DNA of 21,505 nt from JAJDFU01 sp964641965 (GTDB taxonomy: Bacteria; Bacteroidota; Bacteroidia; Chitinophagales; Saprospiraceae). Below the pieces are notes generated by a model. The model saw only the letters and a program-made list of their open reading frames with translations, made no database searches and was not told the DNA's origin. The first letter of the stretch is position 1. Each line of letters begins with the position of its first letter. The DNA lies in assembly GCA_964641965.1 (NCBI GenBank), contig CAZXLD010000065.1:1-21505 (forward strand). The letters are read 5' to 3'. Both the position numbers and the translations under genes were made by a program. Below, piece after piece: positions 1-7,500 of the stretch.

Positions 1-41
1 AATAGACGCAAAAGGAGCAGTTTAAATACGTCATTTTCATT

Positions 42-407
42 TTGATATGGTATAAGGTTGAAAGGTTGGATTCCCTGGACAAGGAGCGGTTATTGGATTT
101 AATAGCCCTTTATGTGAATAATATGAAGGAAGGGCATTCAACAATTAAAATGGAAGAAGTCCGAGCTCATTTGAATGACACTTGGTTTGCTTGGGTAGGA
201 GGTACTGCTAAAAACGCTGTTTTTTATTACCGCATACACAGCCCCGTTATTTTGATTGAATTTGACCATCAAATTCCAGTTGGCGTACCATCTGATAGAG
301 AGGAGCCATCGAGAAATCATATTCATACGATGGTTAGGACACCGAATGGAAATGACTACGGAAAAGATTTATTGAGGCAACATTTAGAAATCTACCACGC
401 TCAATAA
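42..407 (+). CDS. Truncated DUF3500 family protein (C-terminal part)
   Basis: The 121-residue product matches the C-terminal end of DUF3500 proteins as I remember the family. Visible motifs are TWFAWVGG (about 47-54), the FYYRIHSPVILIEFDHQ stretch (about 61-77), NHIHTMVRTP (92-101) and the closing NDYGKDLLRQHLE. Family members are usually about 300-400 residues, so roughly two thirds is missing. The frame has a TAG stop at positions 3-5, and the other two forward frames also stop within the first 45 bases. The missing N-terminal part therefore cannot be joined directly without a frameshift. The listed start is a TTG with no ribosome binding site. This may be a decayed gene, or a gene broken by a frameshift or assembly error near the window edge. 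The molecular function of DUF3500 is not established. Confidence 0.6.
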   Translation: MIWYKVERLDSLDKERLLDLIALYVNNMKEGHSTIKMEEVRAHLNDTWFAWVGGTAKNAVFYYRIHSPVILIEFDHQIPVGVPSDREEPSRNHIHTMVRTPNGNDYGKDLLRQHLEIYHAQ

Positions 408-428
408 AATTTAAGCAACCCTAAACCC

Positions 429-452
429 ACCTGCCGATAAGAATAGGCAGGT
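429..452. repeat. Inverted repeat between convergent genes
   Basis: ACCTGCC (429-435) and GGCAGGT (446-452) form a perfect 7-bp stem with a 10-base loop. It lies between the stop of the DUF3500 fragment (407) and the stop of the SnoaL-like gene (471). No T-run follows on either strand, so it is not a classic intrinsic terminator. GC-rich CCTGCC/GGCAGG palindromes of this kind are common between genes in Bacteroidota, and a dispersed-repeat or bidirectional-terminator role is inferred. Confidence 0.45.
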
Positions 453-470
453 AGGTGATTCAGGTATTTC

Positions 471-1268
471 CTATTGCAGGATGGTCGACTGTGGGAAATT
501 AAACATCGTGTTCTCATTAGCCAGGTTTTCGGTTGGAATAGCCTGGATAACATCCCAATGTTCTACGATCTTACCTTGGTCGATTCGGAATAGATCATAA
601 AAAACGGCCGGCTTTTCGAAATGGGTGCCTTCAGTAACGGATAGGACAAAATTGCCTTCTGCCAATACCAGGTGTAATTTCTCAAAAGTAAAAGCGACTT
701 TTCTCTGCTGAATGGCCTCCAGTAAGCTGGAAATTCCATCTCCTGCACCTGGGTTGTGTTGCAAGAAAATTGGGTGGAAACTTTGCTTTAGGATAGCTTC
801 GAATGCTTCTGGTTTTGCTTGAATGGCATTTTCTATAAAATTGGTGATGAGCGCTCGGTTTTGCTCGGTCTCATTCAAGTTCTTAATCGTGGTTTCGCCG
901 TCGATGAGGGTTCTGCCTGAAGCATTTGGTGGTGTAAGCGCTGTCAAGACGTCCCAGTGTTCGGCAATTTTACCATTAGCATCAAAACGGATAAGATCAA
1001 AAGAAATCATTTGGTCTGCCCCGAACGGTGCAGCCTTTTTCCAATGGTTGTGCATGACGACATAAGGACCGTCCTCGATCAATCGGATGGTTTCTACTTC
1101 TGTGCCTTGCTCTTCCAAAACGGGGACTAAGCCGATAAAAGCCTGCCGCCCACTGGGTACGAAGGGATTGTGTTGGATATAATCCTCCTGAACGAGTTGC
1201 TCTATTTCGGCCGTATTTCGAGTGTTTACTGCCAAAGTGAATGCTTGAGTTTTTTCTTTTTGGTTCAT
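471..1268 (-). CDS. Tandem SnoaL-like (NTF2-fold) protein
   Basis: The product is 265 residues with two copies of a SnoaL-like module, the small cone-shaped fold used by polyketide cyclases and related aldol or isomerase enzymes. The copies are visible from repeated motifs: QHNP at 32-35 and at 170-173, and EHWDV at 103-107 and at 236-240. Each EHWDV is preceded by a matching FDLIRFD or YDLFRID strand. The period is about 135 residues, so this is an internal duplication. The protein resembles the COG4922 group of predicted SnoaL-like enzymes, and no substrate can be named. There is no signal peptide, so it is cytoplasmic. It is divergent from an HxlR-type regulator, with three operator-like repeats in the shared spacer. 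That spacer suggests induction by an electrophile or xenobiotic sensed by the regulator. The family call is firm; the catalytic role is inferred. Confidence 0.85.
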   Translation of the reverse strand: MNQKEKTQAFTLAVNTRNTAEIEQLVQEDYIQHNPFVPSGRQAFIGLVPVLEEQGTEVETIRLIEDGPYVVMHNHWKKAAPFGADQMISFDLIRFDANGKIAEHWDVLTALTPPNASGRTLIDGETTIKNLNETEQNRALITNFIENAIQAKPEAFEAILKQSFHPIFLQHNPGAGDGISSLLEAIQQRKVAFTFEKLHLVLAEGNFVLSVTEGTHFEKPAVFYDLFRIDQGKIVEHWDVIQAIPTENLANENTMFNFPQSTILQ

Positions 1269-1338
1269 ATGGAATGGAATTGGATTGAAAGTTTAACGGA
1301 GCCAACAAGCTCGTTTTTCTGATAGATAAAAGTGTATT

Positions 1339-1416
1339 ACTTTTAATACGCAAGTAAAGATACAATTTAACTTGCACATTGCAAGTGATTATTTTTTTTA
1401 CTTGCATCTTGCAAGA
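1339..1416. promoter_or_regulatory. Three spaced 17-bp operator-like repeats
   Basis: The spacer between snoaL-like and hxlR-like genes contains a 17-bp element three times. Copy 1370-1386 is ACTTGCA-CAT-TGCAAGT, a perfect palindrome with 7-bp arms. Copy 1400-1416 is ACTTGCA-TCT-TGCAAGA, with 6-bp perfect arms. Copy 1339-1355 keeps ACTT on the left and GCAAGT on the right. Centres are 31 and 30 bases apart, about three helical turns, so bound dimers would face the same side. The last copy ends 21 bases before the hxlR start codon. These are probably HxlR binding sites controlling both divergent genes; the binding is inferred. Confidence 0.7.
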
Positions 1417-1437
1417 GATATTTAATGTAGGATTAAC

Positions 1438-1866
1438 ATGGAGCTCAAATTTCGTTGTGATTGCCCCATAACCTCCGCTCTGGATATTCTGGGGGATAAA
1501 TGGATGCTCGTTTTGGTCAAACAAATGTTGTTGGAAGGCAAGCAAACCTTTACGGAATTCATAGAAAGCGATGAAGCCATTGCGACGAACATCCTGTCTA
1601 CCAAGCTGAAGCTGCTAGAAGAGTTGGGGCTTCTTACCAAGTCCAAACTGCCTGAAAATAGGAAGATGAACCTCTATCATTTGACGGAGAAAGGCCTTTC
1701 GCTAACCCCTATTATAGTGGAACTGGCCTTGTGGAGTGATGGAAACTTAAGGGATCTTAACCCCATCCTTCAACAGACCAGTGCACTTGAGCAGATGAAG
1801 CGCAGTAAAGAAGAGTTTGTAGTGGGACTGCAACAGGCTTATCGAGAAAGGTTTTTGAACGGCTAA
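1438..1866 (+). CDS. HxlR-family winged-helix transcriptional regulator
   Basis: The product is 142 residues, a little longer than typical HxlR/YodB/HypR proteins (about 110-130). It has the family opening: FRCDCPITSALDILGDKW, with cysteines at 7 and 9 directly before the conserved Pro-Ile. In YodB and HypR a cysteine at this place is the redox or electrophile sensor. The winged helix follows, including FTEFIES, ILSTKLKLLEELGLL and the wing NLYHLTEKG. The C-terminal 30 residues are an extra helical tail. The ATG at 1438 is immediately preceded by AT-rich sequence without a Shine-Dalgarno, as is usual in Bacteroidota. The regulator faces the SnoaL-like gene and probably binds the three 17-bp repeats, so autoregulation is likely. 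The family call is secure; the inducer is unknown. Confidence 0.9.
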   Translation: MELKFRCDCPITSALDILGDKWMLVLVKQMLLEGKQTFTEFIESDEAIATNILSTKLKLLEELGLLTKSKLPENRKMNLYHLTEKGLSLTPIIVELALWSDGNLRDLNPILQQTSALEQMKRSKEEFVVGLQQAYRERFLNG

Positions 1867-1874
1867 TCTGGTGG

Positions 1875-1910
1875 TCAACAAATGATAGGAGCTTGTTGAG
1901 TTTTAGCTTT
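1875..1910 (+). terminator. Possible terminator after the HxlR gene
   Basis: TCAACAA (1875-1881) and TTGTTGA (1893-1899) can pair as a 7-bp stem with an 11-base loop, beginning 8 bases after the HxlR stop codon. GTTTTAGCTTTT follows. The stem is AT-rich and the T-tract interrupted, so this is only a plausible weak terminator. Confidence 0.35.
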
Positions 1911-1941
1911 TGGAATGAATGTCTCCGAATTTAGTTTTGAA

Positions 1942-2113
1942 CAAGGTACCTTGAAGTCGGTTAGCCGTAGCTAGGTAACCGGAAAGAAACACAACACAGC
2001 ATAAAATTTGGCAAGTACAGTCCAAAGTGTGATACCAAAATAAGTTGAAAATGGCCTTAAATTTACGTTAGGATAAACTGCTCAAAACTGGGTGCATTAC
2101 CTTGGTATACCAA
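1942..2113. other. Non-coding stretch with several short palindromes
   Basis: The 261-base gap 1867-2127 has no credible gene. It contains CAAGGTACCTTG (1942-1953, perfect 12-bp palindrome), CGGTTA...TAACCG (1958-1981, 12-base loop) and TTGGTATACCAA (2102-2113, perfect 12-bp palindrome). They are unrelated to each other in sequence. They may be protein-binding sites, or chance given the length. Confidence 0.3.
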
Positions 2114-2127
2114 CATGGACCAGGTTT

Positions 2128-2520
2128 TTAGCCAAGTAGAATTAGGGTTCCAATGACCAGCAGCAATATCCACTGGCCTAGTTTCAGGAATCGATTTGGA
2201 AAGGGAGGAGAAACAAGTACCGTCAACAACCAGAAACCCCCATAGCCCAAAAAAGCAAACCCCATAATTTGGAGAATAATTCGTTCTGGTGCCAGCCAGT
2301 CAGTGCTATTGATCAACGCTAGTAAGATCGTTGCCAGCAGCAGATCAAATGAAATCCAGTGCCAGCCACAGCGGGCCATCGTCCAGACCTCCTGCTGCTT
2401 CAAAATGGACTCGGTTTCCTCGATAGGTTGCAATATGCGGATTTCCCGGTCTCCCTGCCAGGTATGTATGACAAACGCTATGCCCGTCAGTAGATTCGCG
2501 AACAACAAGAAATAGCTCAT
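2128..2520 (-). CDS. Small integral membrane protein, four predicted helices
   Basis: The product is 130 residues with about four hydrophobic segments, at roughly 3-19, 54-71, 80-104 and 111-129. A charged loop between the first two (about 22-50) contains GDREIRILQPIEETES. The WTMARCGWHWISFDL stretch before helix two is the most distinctive part. No catalytic motif is visible, and I do not recognise a named family. The gene starts 10 bases after the end of the DUF2867 gene on the same strand, and both follow a TetR gene, so it is almost certainly the third gene of that operon. The protein sits in the inner membrane. A role linked to DUF2867, perhaps in membrane or redox homeostasis, is a guess from context only. 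Confidence 0.75.
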   Translation of the reverse strand: MSYFLLFANLLTGIAFVIHTWQGDREIRILQPIEETESILKQQEVWTMARCGWHWISFDLLLATILLALINSTDWLAPERIILQIMGFAFLGYGGFWLLTVLVSPPFPNRFLKLGQWILLLVIGTLILLG

Positions 2521-2530
2521 AGCTTGATAC

Positions 2531-3094
2531 TTAAATGGTTGATATTCTCTTTTCCTCCTCCAGTAATTTCTTGCTCATTTTTTTCAGCATAGCAGGGACC
2601 AACACCTTATGAATAGGACGGACCGGAAGAAAGTAAAGCTCACCTAGCCAGCCATTAAACTGAACAGTAGTAGCCAGGATAATCTCGAAGGTATTGTCTT
2701 GTTTCCGTCCGATTACGGATAGCAAGAAGTCCAGGTGCTTATCCGATTCTCCGCTTACCAATTCGGTAGGAGAGGAGTGTAACACATGAAATAAACCAAT
2801 AGATTGGCCCTCAGCACCGGTAAAAGAATGAAATTGCGCTTGTAGATCCATCGCCTGGGCTGTTTTTAGCCCGATCAGCTGAGCTATCTTTTCACGGAGA
2901 AACAGCAACACCTGTGCCCATCTGGGGAAGCTATTGAAAAATAGTTTGAACAACTGAGCCGGAGGGGTTGTGTACTGAATTGGCAACCGTATGCCGAAGG
3001 CATCTTCGTAGCTGGTTTCCGGATGCAACTCCCGAATCTTGGCATTTTCGGGAATCGGTAGGGAATAAGTTTGGAATTGGATTGGTTGTACCAT
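2531..3094 (-). CDS. DUF2867 family protein
   Basis: The product is 187 residues and resembles DUF2867, a START-like beta-alpha-beta family of unknown biochemical function, often fused or adjacent to NAD(P)-binding epimerase-like proteins. Recognisable parts are the N-terminal YEDAFGIRLP (about 29-38), the central GLFHVLHSSPTELVSGESDKHLDF region, the beta strand TVQFNGWLGELYFLPVRPIH and the final VPAMLKKMSKKL helix. No signal peptide or membrane segment is seen. The ATG at 3092-3094 lies inside a 19-bp operator-like element, and the next in-frame Met is far downstream, so this start is probably correct. The gene lies 30 bases after the TetR gene (36 bases downstream of its last sense codon) and 10 bases before a membrane-protein gene, all on the minus strand. 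Confidence 0.8.
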   Translation of the reverse strand: MVQPIQFQTYSLPIPENAKIRELHPETSYEDAFGIRLPIQYTTPPAQLFKLFFNSFPRWAQVLLFLREKIAQLIGLKTAQAMDLQAQFHSFTGAEGQSIGLFHVLHSSPTELVSGESDKHLDFLLSVIGRKQDNTFEIILATTVQFNGWLGELYFLPVRPIHKVLVPAMLKKMSKKLLEEEKRISTI

Positions 3095-3107
3095 AAGGTA
3101 TGGTATG
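3089..3107. promoter_or_regulatory. TetR operator-like site over the DUF2867 start codon
   Basis: TACCATA-AGG-TATGGTA (3089-3105) is a perfect 7-bp-arm palindrome with a 3-base centre, followed by TG. A 16-of-19 copy lies at 3709-3727 in front of the TetR gene. It covers the ATG of the DUF2867 gene (3092-3094). A bound repressor here could block transcription, or initiation near the start codon. Binding by the adjacent TetR protein is inferred. Confidence 0.6.
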
Positions 3108-3124
3108 TTATTAATGAAAAAAAG

Positions 3125-3664
3125 TTAGGTTGTCCAATGGATAATTTCTTTTTGTACCTCCCATAGCGCCTTCATTTGAGCCTGGGAAATGGTTGGATAG
3201 AGCTGCTGTATACCGATTAGGGTGGCATAGTCCAGTTGAGCACGGAGCCGAGCCTTATCGGATGAGAAGCCAACCGCCTCAAAAAGTTGCACCAAATAAT
3301 CCAATCGAACCCGGTCGACTTTTTCCAGGTGCTTCTTGACAATCGGGTGGTAAAAGCTCCAGGATCGAATAGCAGCCTCAATAGCTTGGTTCCTATTGGC
3401 AACCAACTGGGCCAGTCGATTCATCTGTTCTTCCGCTGAATCAGCTTCATTCGCACCTTTAATTAAGGCTACCGTATTCTGCTCTTCCCATCGGTCCATC
3501 AAGCACTCGATGAAATGCTCCATGCCTGAAAAATGGTGATAAAAGGAACCACGGGTCACTTTCAGACGATCGCATAAATACTGTATCCGGAGCTTGTCCT
3601 GGGCAAACTCGGTCAGAATCCGGAATCCTTCCTCCAGCCAATCTTCACGAGACAAACGACTCAT
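3125..3664 (-). CDS. TetR/AcrR-family transcriptional repressor
   Basis: From the start chosen here the product is 179 residues, normal for TetR proteins. The N-terminal DNA-binding domain is clear: WLEEGFRILTEFAQDKLRI (helix 1 region), then LCDRLKVTRGSFYHHFSGMEHFIECL, the typical helix-turn-helix ending in FYHHF. The C-terminal ligand-binding part is divergent; the ligand is unknown. A longer in-frame version begins at 3709 and adds 15 residues. I prefer the ATG at 3664 because helix 1 begins about seven residues later, as in most TetR proteins. That start also leaves the operator-like element at 3709-3727 about 45 bases upstream, where a promoter would lie. The gene heads a minus-strand operon with DUF2867 and a membrane protein, so autoregulation is likely. 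Confidence 0.88.
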   Translation of the reverse strand: MSRLSREDWLEEGFRILTEFAQDKLRIQYLCDRLKVTRGSFYHHFSGMEHFIECLMDRWEEQNTVALIKGANEADSAEEQMNRLAQLVANRNQAIEAAIRSWSFYHPIVKKHLEKVDRVRLDYLVQLFEAVGFSSDKARLRAQLDYATLIGIQQLYPTISQAQMKALWEVQKEIIHWTT

Positions 3665-3708
3665 GTAGGTAGTGTTTGATACAGAAGATATGTACTTTTT
3701 TTTAAACA

Positions 3709-3727
3709 TACAATGGGGTATGGTATG
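3709..3727. promoter_or_regulatory. TetR operator-like site upstream of tetR
   Basis: TACAATGGGGTATGGTATG matches the element at 3089-3107 at 16 of 19 positions; the right half GGTATGGTATG is identical. Its left arm is degenerate, so it would be the weaker half of a palindrome. It sits 45 bases upstream of the preferred tetR start, a place suited to autorepression. It overlaps the alternative ATG at 3709. Confidence 0.6.
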
Positions 3728-3773
3728 CGGATTCTAGATAGCATCTTAAATGAGCTATTTTTATATTTTTAAA

Positions 3774-3796
3774 AGCGGGAATGAACCATTCCCGCT
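3774..3796. repeat. Perfect 10-bp hairpin
   Basis: AGCGGGAATG (3774-3783), AAC, then CATTCCCGCT (3787-3796) form a perfect 10-bp stem with a 3-base loop. It lies between the divergent tetR gene and the hypothetical gene starting at 3845. On the minus strand TTTTAAAAATATAAAAAT follows the stem, resembling an interrupted terminator tract; no T-run follows on the plus strand. It may be an insulating terminator, a leader-RNA structure of the plus-strand gene, or a palindromic binding site. Confidence 0.55.
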
Positions 3797-3844
3797 ACAT
3801 TGGTTTTCACGATTAACCCAGATCCATTAATAAGTCAACCGCTC

Positions 3845-4396
3845 ATGAATCCTACCTTTTGGACCAGTGAAAAATTGCTTAGCCTCTCGGCTTTGTTGGT
3901 TAGTCTGCTCACCTTGATCGTATTTATGTATCAAACGGACCTGATTCGAGAACAGCAATACCGGTCTGTGTATCCACATTTGAATTTGGCCAACAAGGCT
4001 TCAGGCTCTTTGGATTATCAATATGTATTGATCAATGAGGGGATTGGACCGGCTTTTATAAAGTCAATTACAGTAGAGAAAACAAACGGTGATGCCTTTG
4101 AAAACCTGACAGACTATCTTTACAATGAAATATCAATAGAGGACTCTATTTGGGTGTATAATTCTGACCTTTATCCCGGAAAACTGGTTCCTGCAAAAGA
4201 AGAGGTAATCCTTTTTGGCTTGGTCGACGAGGAAACGGTAAAATCCTTCGGACGCCCACCGAATACACTTGAGGGGGCAAATAAGCTGAGAAGCACGTTG
4301 AATTCTGATAGTTTGAGTGTAGAAATCACCTATGAGTCCATCTATGGAGAACAATGGTCGATTACCAATGACTGGCCCATACCGAAGAAGCTTTGA
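3845..4396 (+). CDS. Membrane-anchored hypothetical protein
   Basis: The product is 183 residues from the ATG at 3845. The open frame also extends to a TTG at 3800, which would add 15 unremarkable residues, so I prefer the ATG. One hydrophobic helix lies near the N terminus (LSLSALLVSLLTLIVFMY). It is followed by TDLIREQQYRSVYPHLNL and a soluble, mostly beta region with the phrase LINEGIGPAFIKSI. This layout (a single helix, then a conserved short linker and a strand region containing an N-G-I-G-P-A motif) occurs in many uncharacterised bacterial proteins whose function I do not know. The soluble domain could face either side of the membrane; the charges after the helix favour the cytoplasm. 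It stands alone between divergent tetR and a convergent beta-propeller gene. Confidence 0.7.
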   Translation: MNPTFWTSEKLLSLSALLVSLLTLIVFMYQTDLIREQQYRSVYPHLNLANKASGSLDYQYVLINEGIGPAFIKSITVEKTNGDAFENLTDYLYNEISIEDSIWVYNSDLYPGKLVPAKEEVILFGLVDEETVKSFGRPPNTLEGANKLRSTLNSDSLSVEITYESIYGEQWSITNDWPIPKKL

Positions 4397-4526
4397 AGCC
4401 ATTTTGAAATCCTCAGCAATTGTGCCTTTCTATTGTCTACTCAATCCAGCAAGTAGGGCTCCTATAAATGTTACAACTCAACACCCATTAAGACCTGAAA
4501 ATGCGCTGAGGCCCATTATGGGTCAG

Positions 4527-4573
4527 CACAAGCTCGACTATAAAATAGGGTAGCTTGTGATATGCAATTTTTT
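4527..4573 (+). terminator. Terminator-like two-part hairpin
   Basis: CACAAGCT (4527-4534) pairs with AGCTTGTG (4552-4559). The loop itself folds as CTAT-AAA-ATAG (4538-4548), with a symmetric 3x3 internal loop between the stems. T6 lies at 4568-4573, 8 bases after the stem. It is placed between two convergent genes (stops at 4396 and 4594) and probably ends the plus-strand transcript, though the T-run is further away than usual. Confidence 0.45.
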
Positions 4574-4593
4574 ATTTCGGTATAAAAAGACAT

Positions 4594-7500
4594 CTACCTG
4601 CTCATAATCACCTGTACTTGATGCTCATCCAGCCATTGGTTAAAAGCAGTTAAGGGCCCATTGATCAAGGCATCGAATTGTTGCCGTTCACCCTCAAAAG
4701 CAGCTTTCAAATCTGAAAAACGTAACAGGGAACCCGAGGTCGGAGCCCCATCCGTATTGTTGAGCACGGAATAGAGATAGGCAATCTGGTCGTCCAGCAT
4801 AGGTGGATAATTGATCGGATCCTGCCCGCTTTCGCTTTTGGTTTGGATCAATCGCTTTTCCAATTGATTCAATTGCTTTTTTAAGGATTTACATTGCCGC
4901 TCGGCTTCTTTCTGCCATTTCGAACCTCCCATTCGTTCTTCCAGCCCGGTCAATTGATTTCGAACGGATCTAATCGTGCCAATAATCTGGTGGCAAGTAT
5001 CCAGCAAACTTTTTGTAGCCCAGGTAAGGTCGTATAGGGCATCAAAATCAGTTTGTGGTAGATCCCAATGCGGATTTTGCTCAATGCGAAGGAGATCACG
5101 GAATTCCATATCACCTACTTCTAATTTCACACTGACCACTCCGGGAGGCGCTTTTATACCACTTAGGCTAGCCAGGGAGAATTGAGCTCCCTTTTGGACG
5201 ATTGGCTTTTCAAACCGCATATCCCAGGTTAATCGATTCAAACCCGTTTTGGGAACCAATTTTTCTTCCCCCTTCGCTTTGTCGGGCTGGCTGGAAAAAA
5301 TGCGCCTGTTTTTCCCATATCTGTCCAGGATCGACAATCGAACTACAGAATCCTGAGCCATCGATTCCTTCAAGTAAAAAAAGAGCGATGCGCCACGTGG
5401 AGTCGGGTCTGGGGATCCGGTCCCGCCCAGCCGCCCAACTTGCTGTCGGTAAGCGGTTTGCGGTTTAAACAGATGCCCTGCCTTACTAGTAATAGCCTCT
5501 GACCATTCATGCAAAGGGGTCAAGTGGTCGAGCATCCAAAAGCTCCGTCCCTGAGTAGCGATGACCAAGTTGCCTTCTTTAACCTGCAAATCGGTGATCG
5601 GGGTGATTGGCAAATTATTTTGAAAGGGAGTCCAGCTTGCTCCGGCATTGAAGGAGACGTACAGGCCATATTCAGTACCGGCATATAACAGCCCTTGGCG
5701 ATCAGGATCTTCCCGGACGACACGCACAAAATGACCTTCTGGGATACCGTTTGTTCGTTTCTTCCAGGTTTTCCCATAATCCTCTGTCTGGAAAATGTAT
5801 GGGGAAAAATCATTTTCCCGGTATTTGTAAACGGCAATAAAAGCTCTCCCCGGCGCATGGAGCGAAAGGTCGATGCTGTTGATGGTTCCCTCGGCAGGAA
5901 GGTCAGGAGGGGTAATCTCGGTCCAGTCTTTCCCGTGGTTTCGGGTTAGGTGCAAGCGGCCATCATCGGTACCGGCCCAAAGTTCGCCTGCGGCAAAGGG
6001 CGACTCTTCGAAAGCAAAAATGGTGGTATACAACTCCACACCGGTATGGTCGTGTTGAATGGGGCCGCCGGGTATGTCCTGGTAATCATCTTTGTTGGTA
6101 GTCAGGTCCGGACTAATGATTTCCCAGCTATGACCCTTATCCCTGGTGCGATGCACGTATTGAGAACAATGATAGACGGTATTGGGATCATGAGGCGATA
6201 TTCGAATGGGTGCGTTCCATTGGAAACGGAAAACGATATCTCTCGGCGCGGTTCCATCGTGCATTTGAGGATAGGCAACTACGTCGCGCGCATATTGTCG
6301 TGCCCGATCGGTCCGGTCAATTTGCCCGATGTAGGTACCAGCATAGAATATGTTTGGATCCCTGGGGTCAATGGCAATATGCCCACTTTCGCCACCACCA
6401 ACAGCATACCAATCCTGATACGGGGTGAGGCCGCCGGAATTACGACTGGAGACAGATATTGTGGTATTATCTTGTTGAGCTCCATATACCCGGTAAGGCC
6501 ATTGATTGTCGGTGCTGACCCGGTAGAATTCAGCTGTGGGTTGGTTGAGTTGGGTGGTCCAGCTCGATCCGCTATTGAAGGACACACAGGCTCCGCCATC
6601 ATTCCCTTCGATCATAATTTCCGGCTTTTCCGGATTGATCCAGAGCGCATGGTTATCGCTATGAGGTGTTCGGATAGCGCTAAAGCTTTTGCCTCCATCA
6701 ATGGATTTTTGCATCCGCACGTTGAGTACGAAAACGGTATTTTCATCGGTAGGGTGGGCAAAAATATGGTTGTAATACCAGGCCCTTTGCCGGAGGTTGT
6801 GGTTTCTATTGATGCGCTGGAAGGACTTTCCTCCATCATCCGATCGGTAAAGTCCGCCTTTGGTTTCATCTGCTGCCTCTTGCAATACCCAGATGCGTTT
6901 AGGGTTGGCAGGTGATATAGCAATGCCGACTTTACCAACTAATCCGGATGGCAGTCCAGCTTCCACTTTCTTCCAACTATTGCCCCCGTCGATCGACTTC
7001 CAAACGCCGCCTTCCTGGCTTCCATCGATCAGCGTCCACGGTTTTCGTTGAGCAGTCCACATTCCGGCATATAAGATCCGCGGATTATTGGGATCCATTA
7101 CGAGGTCAATGGCTCCGGTTTTATCGCTAATGAACAAGACCTTTTCCCAAGTAGTGCCGCCATTTTCGCTCCGATACACGCCTCGCTCTTCCGAAGGGCC
7201 AAATACATTGCCCAACACGGCAGCATAGACCAGATCCGGATTTTTGGGGTGGATAGCCAAACGCCCGATTTGGCCGGCTTTGGGAAGCCCAATATGGGTC
7301 CAGGATTGCCCCCCATCCAGGCTTTTGTACATCCCATCTCCGGGGGACACATTACCTCGGGGAGCTGCCGATCCGGTACCTGCATAAATGACGTTCGGGT
7401 CGGAAGGAGCCACTTCAATAGCGCCAATGGATCCACTTTTCAAAAAGCCGTCCGAGACGTTAGTCCAGTTCAACCCACCATCTGTGGTTTTCCAAATACC

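Noticed and set aside
997..1545. 182-codon minus-strand frame across the SnoaL/HxlR spacer
   Set aside because: It overlaps both real genes and the operator repeats, and its translation is low in coding character.
4332..4553. 73-codon plus-strand frame overlapping the end of the hypothetical membrane-anchored gene
   Set aside because: It overlaps the end of a better gene in another frame and runs into the terminator-like hairpin; no domain features.
5950..6915. 321-codon plus-strand open frame opposite the BNR gene
   Set aside because: It is fully antisense to a well-supported 1034-residue gene; the translation has no recognisable domain and looks like an out-of-frame shadow.
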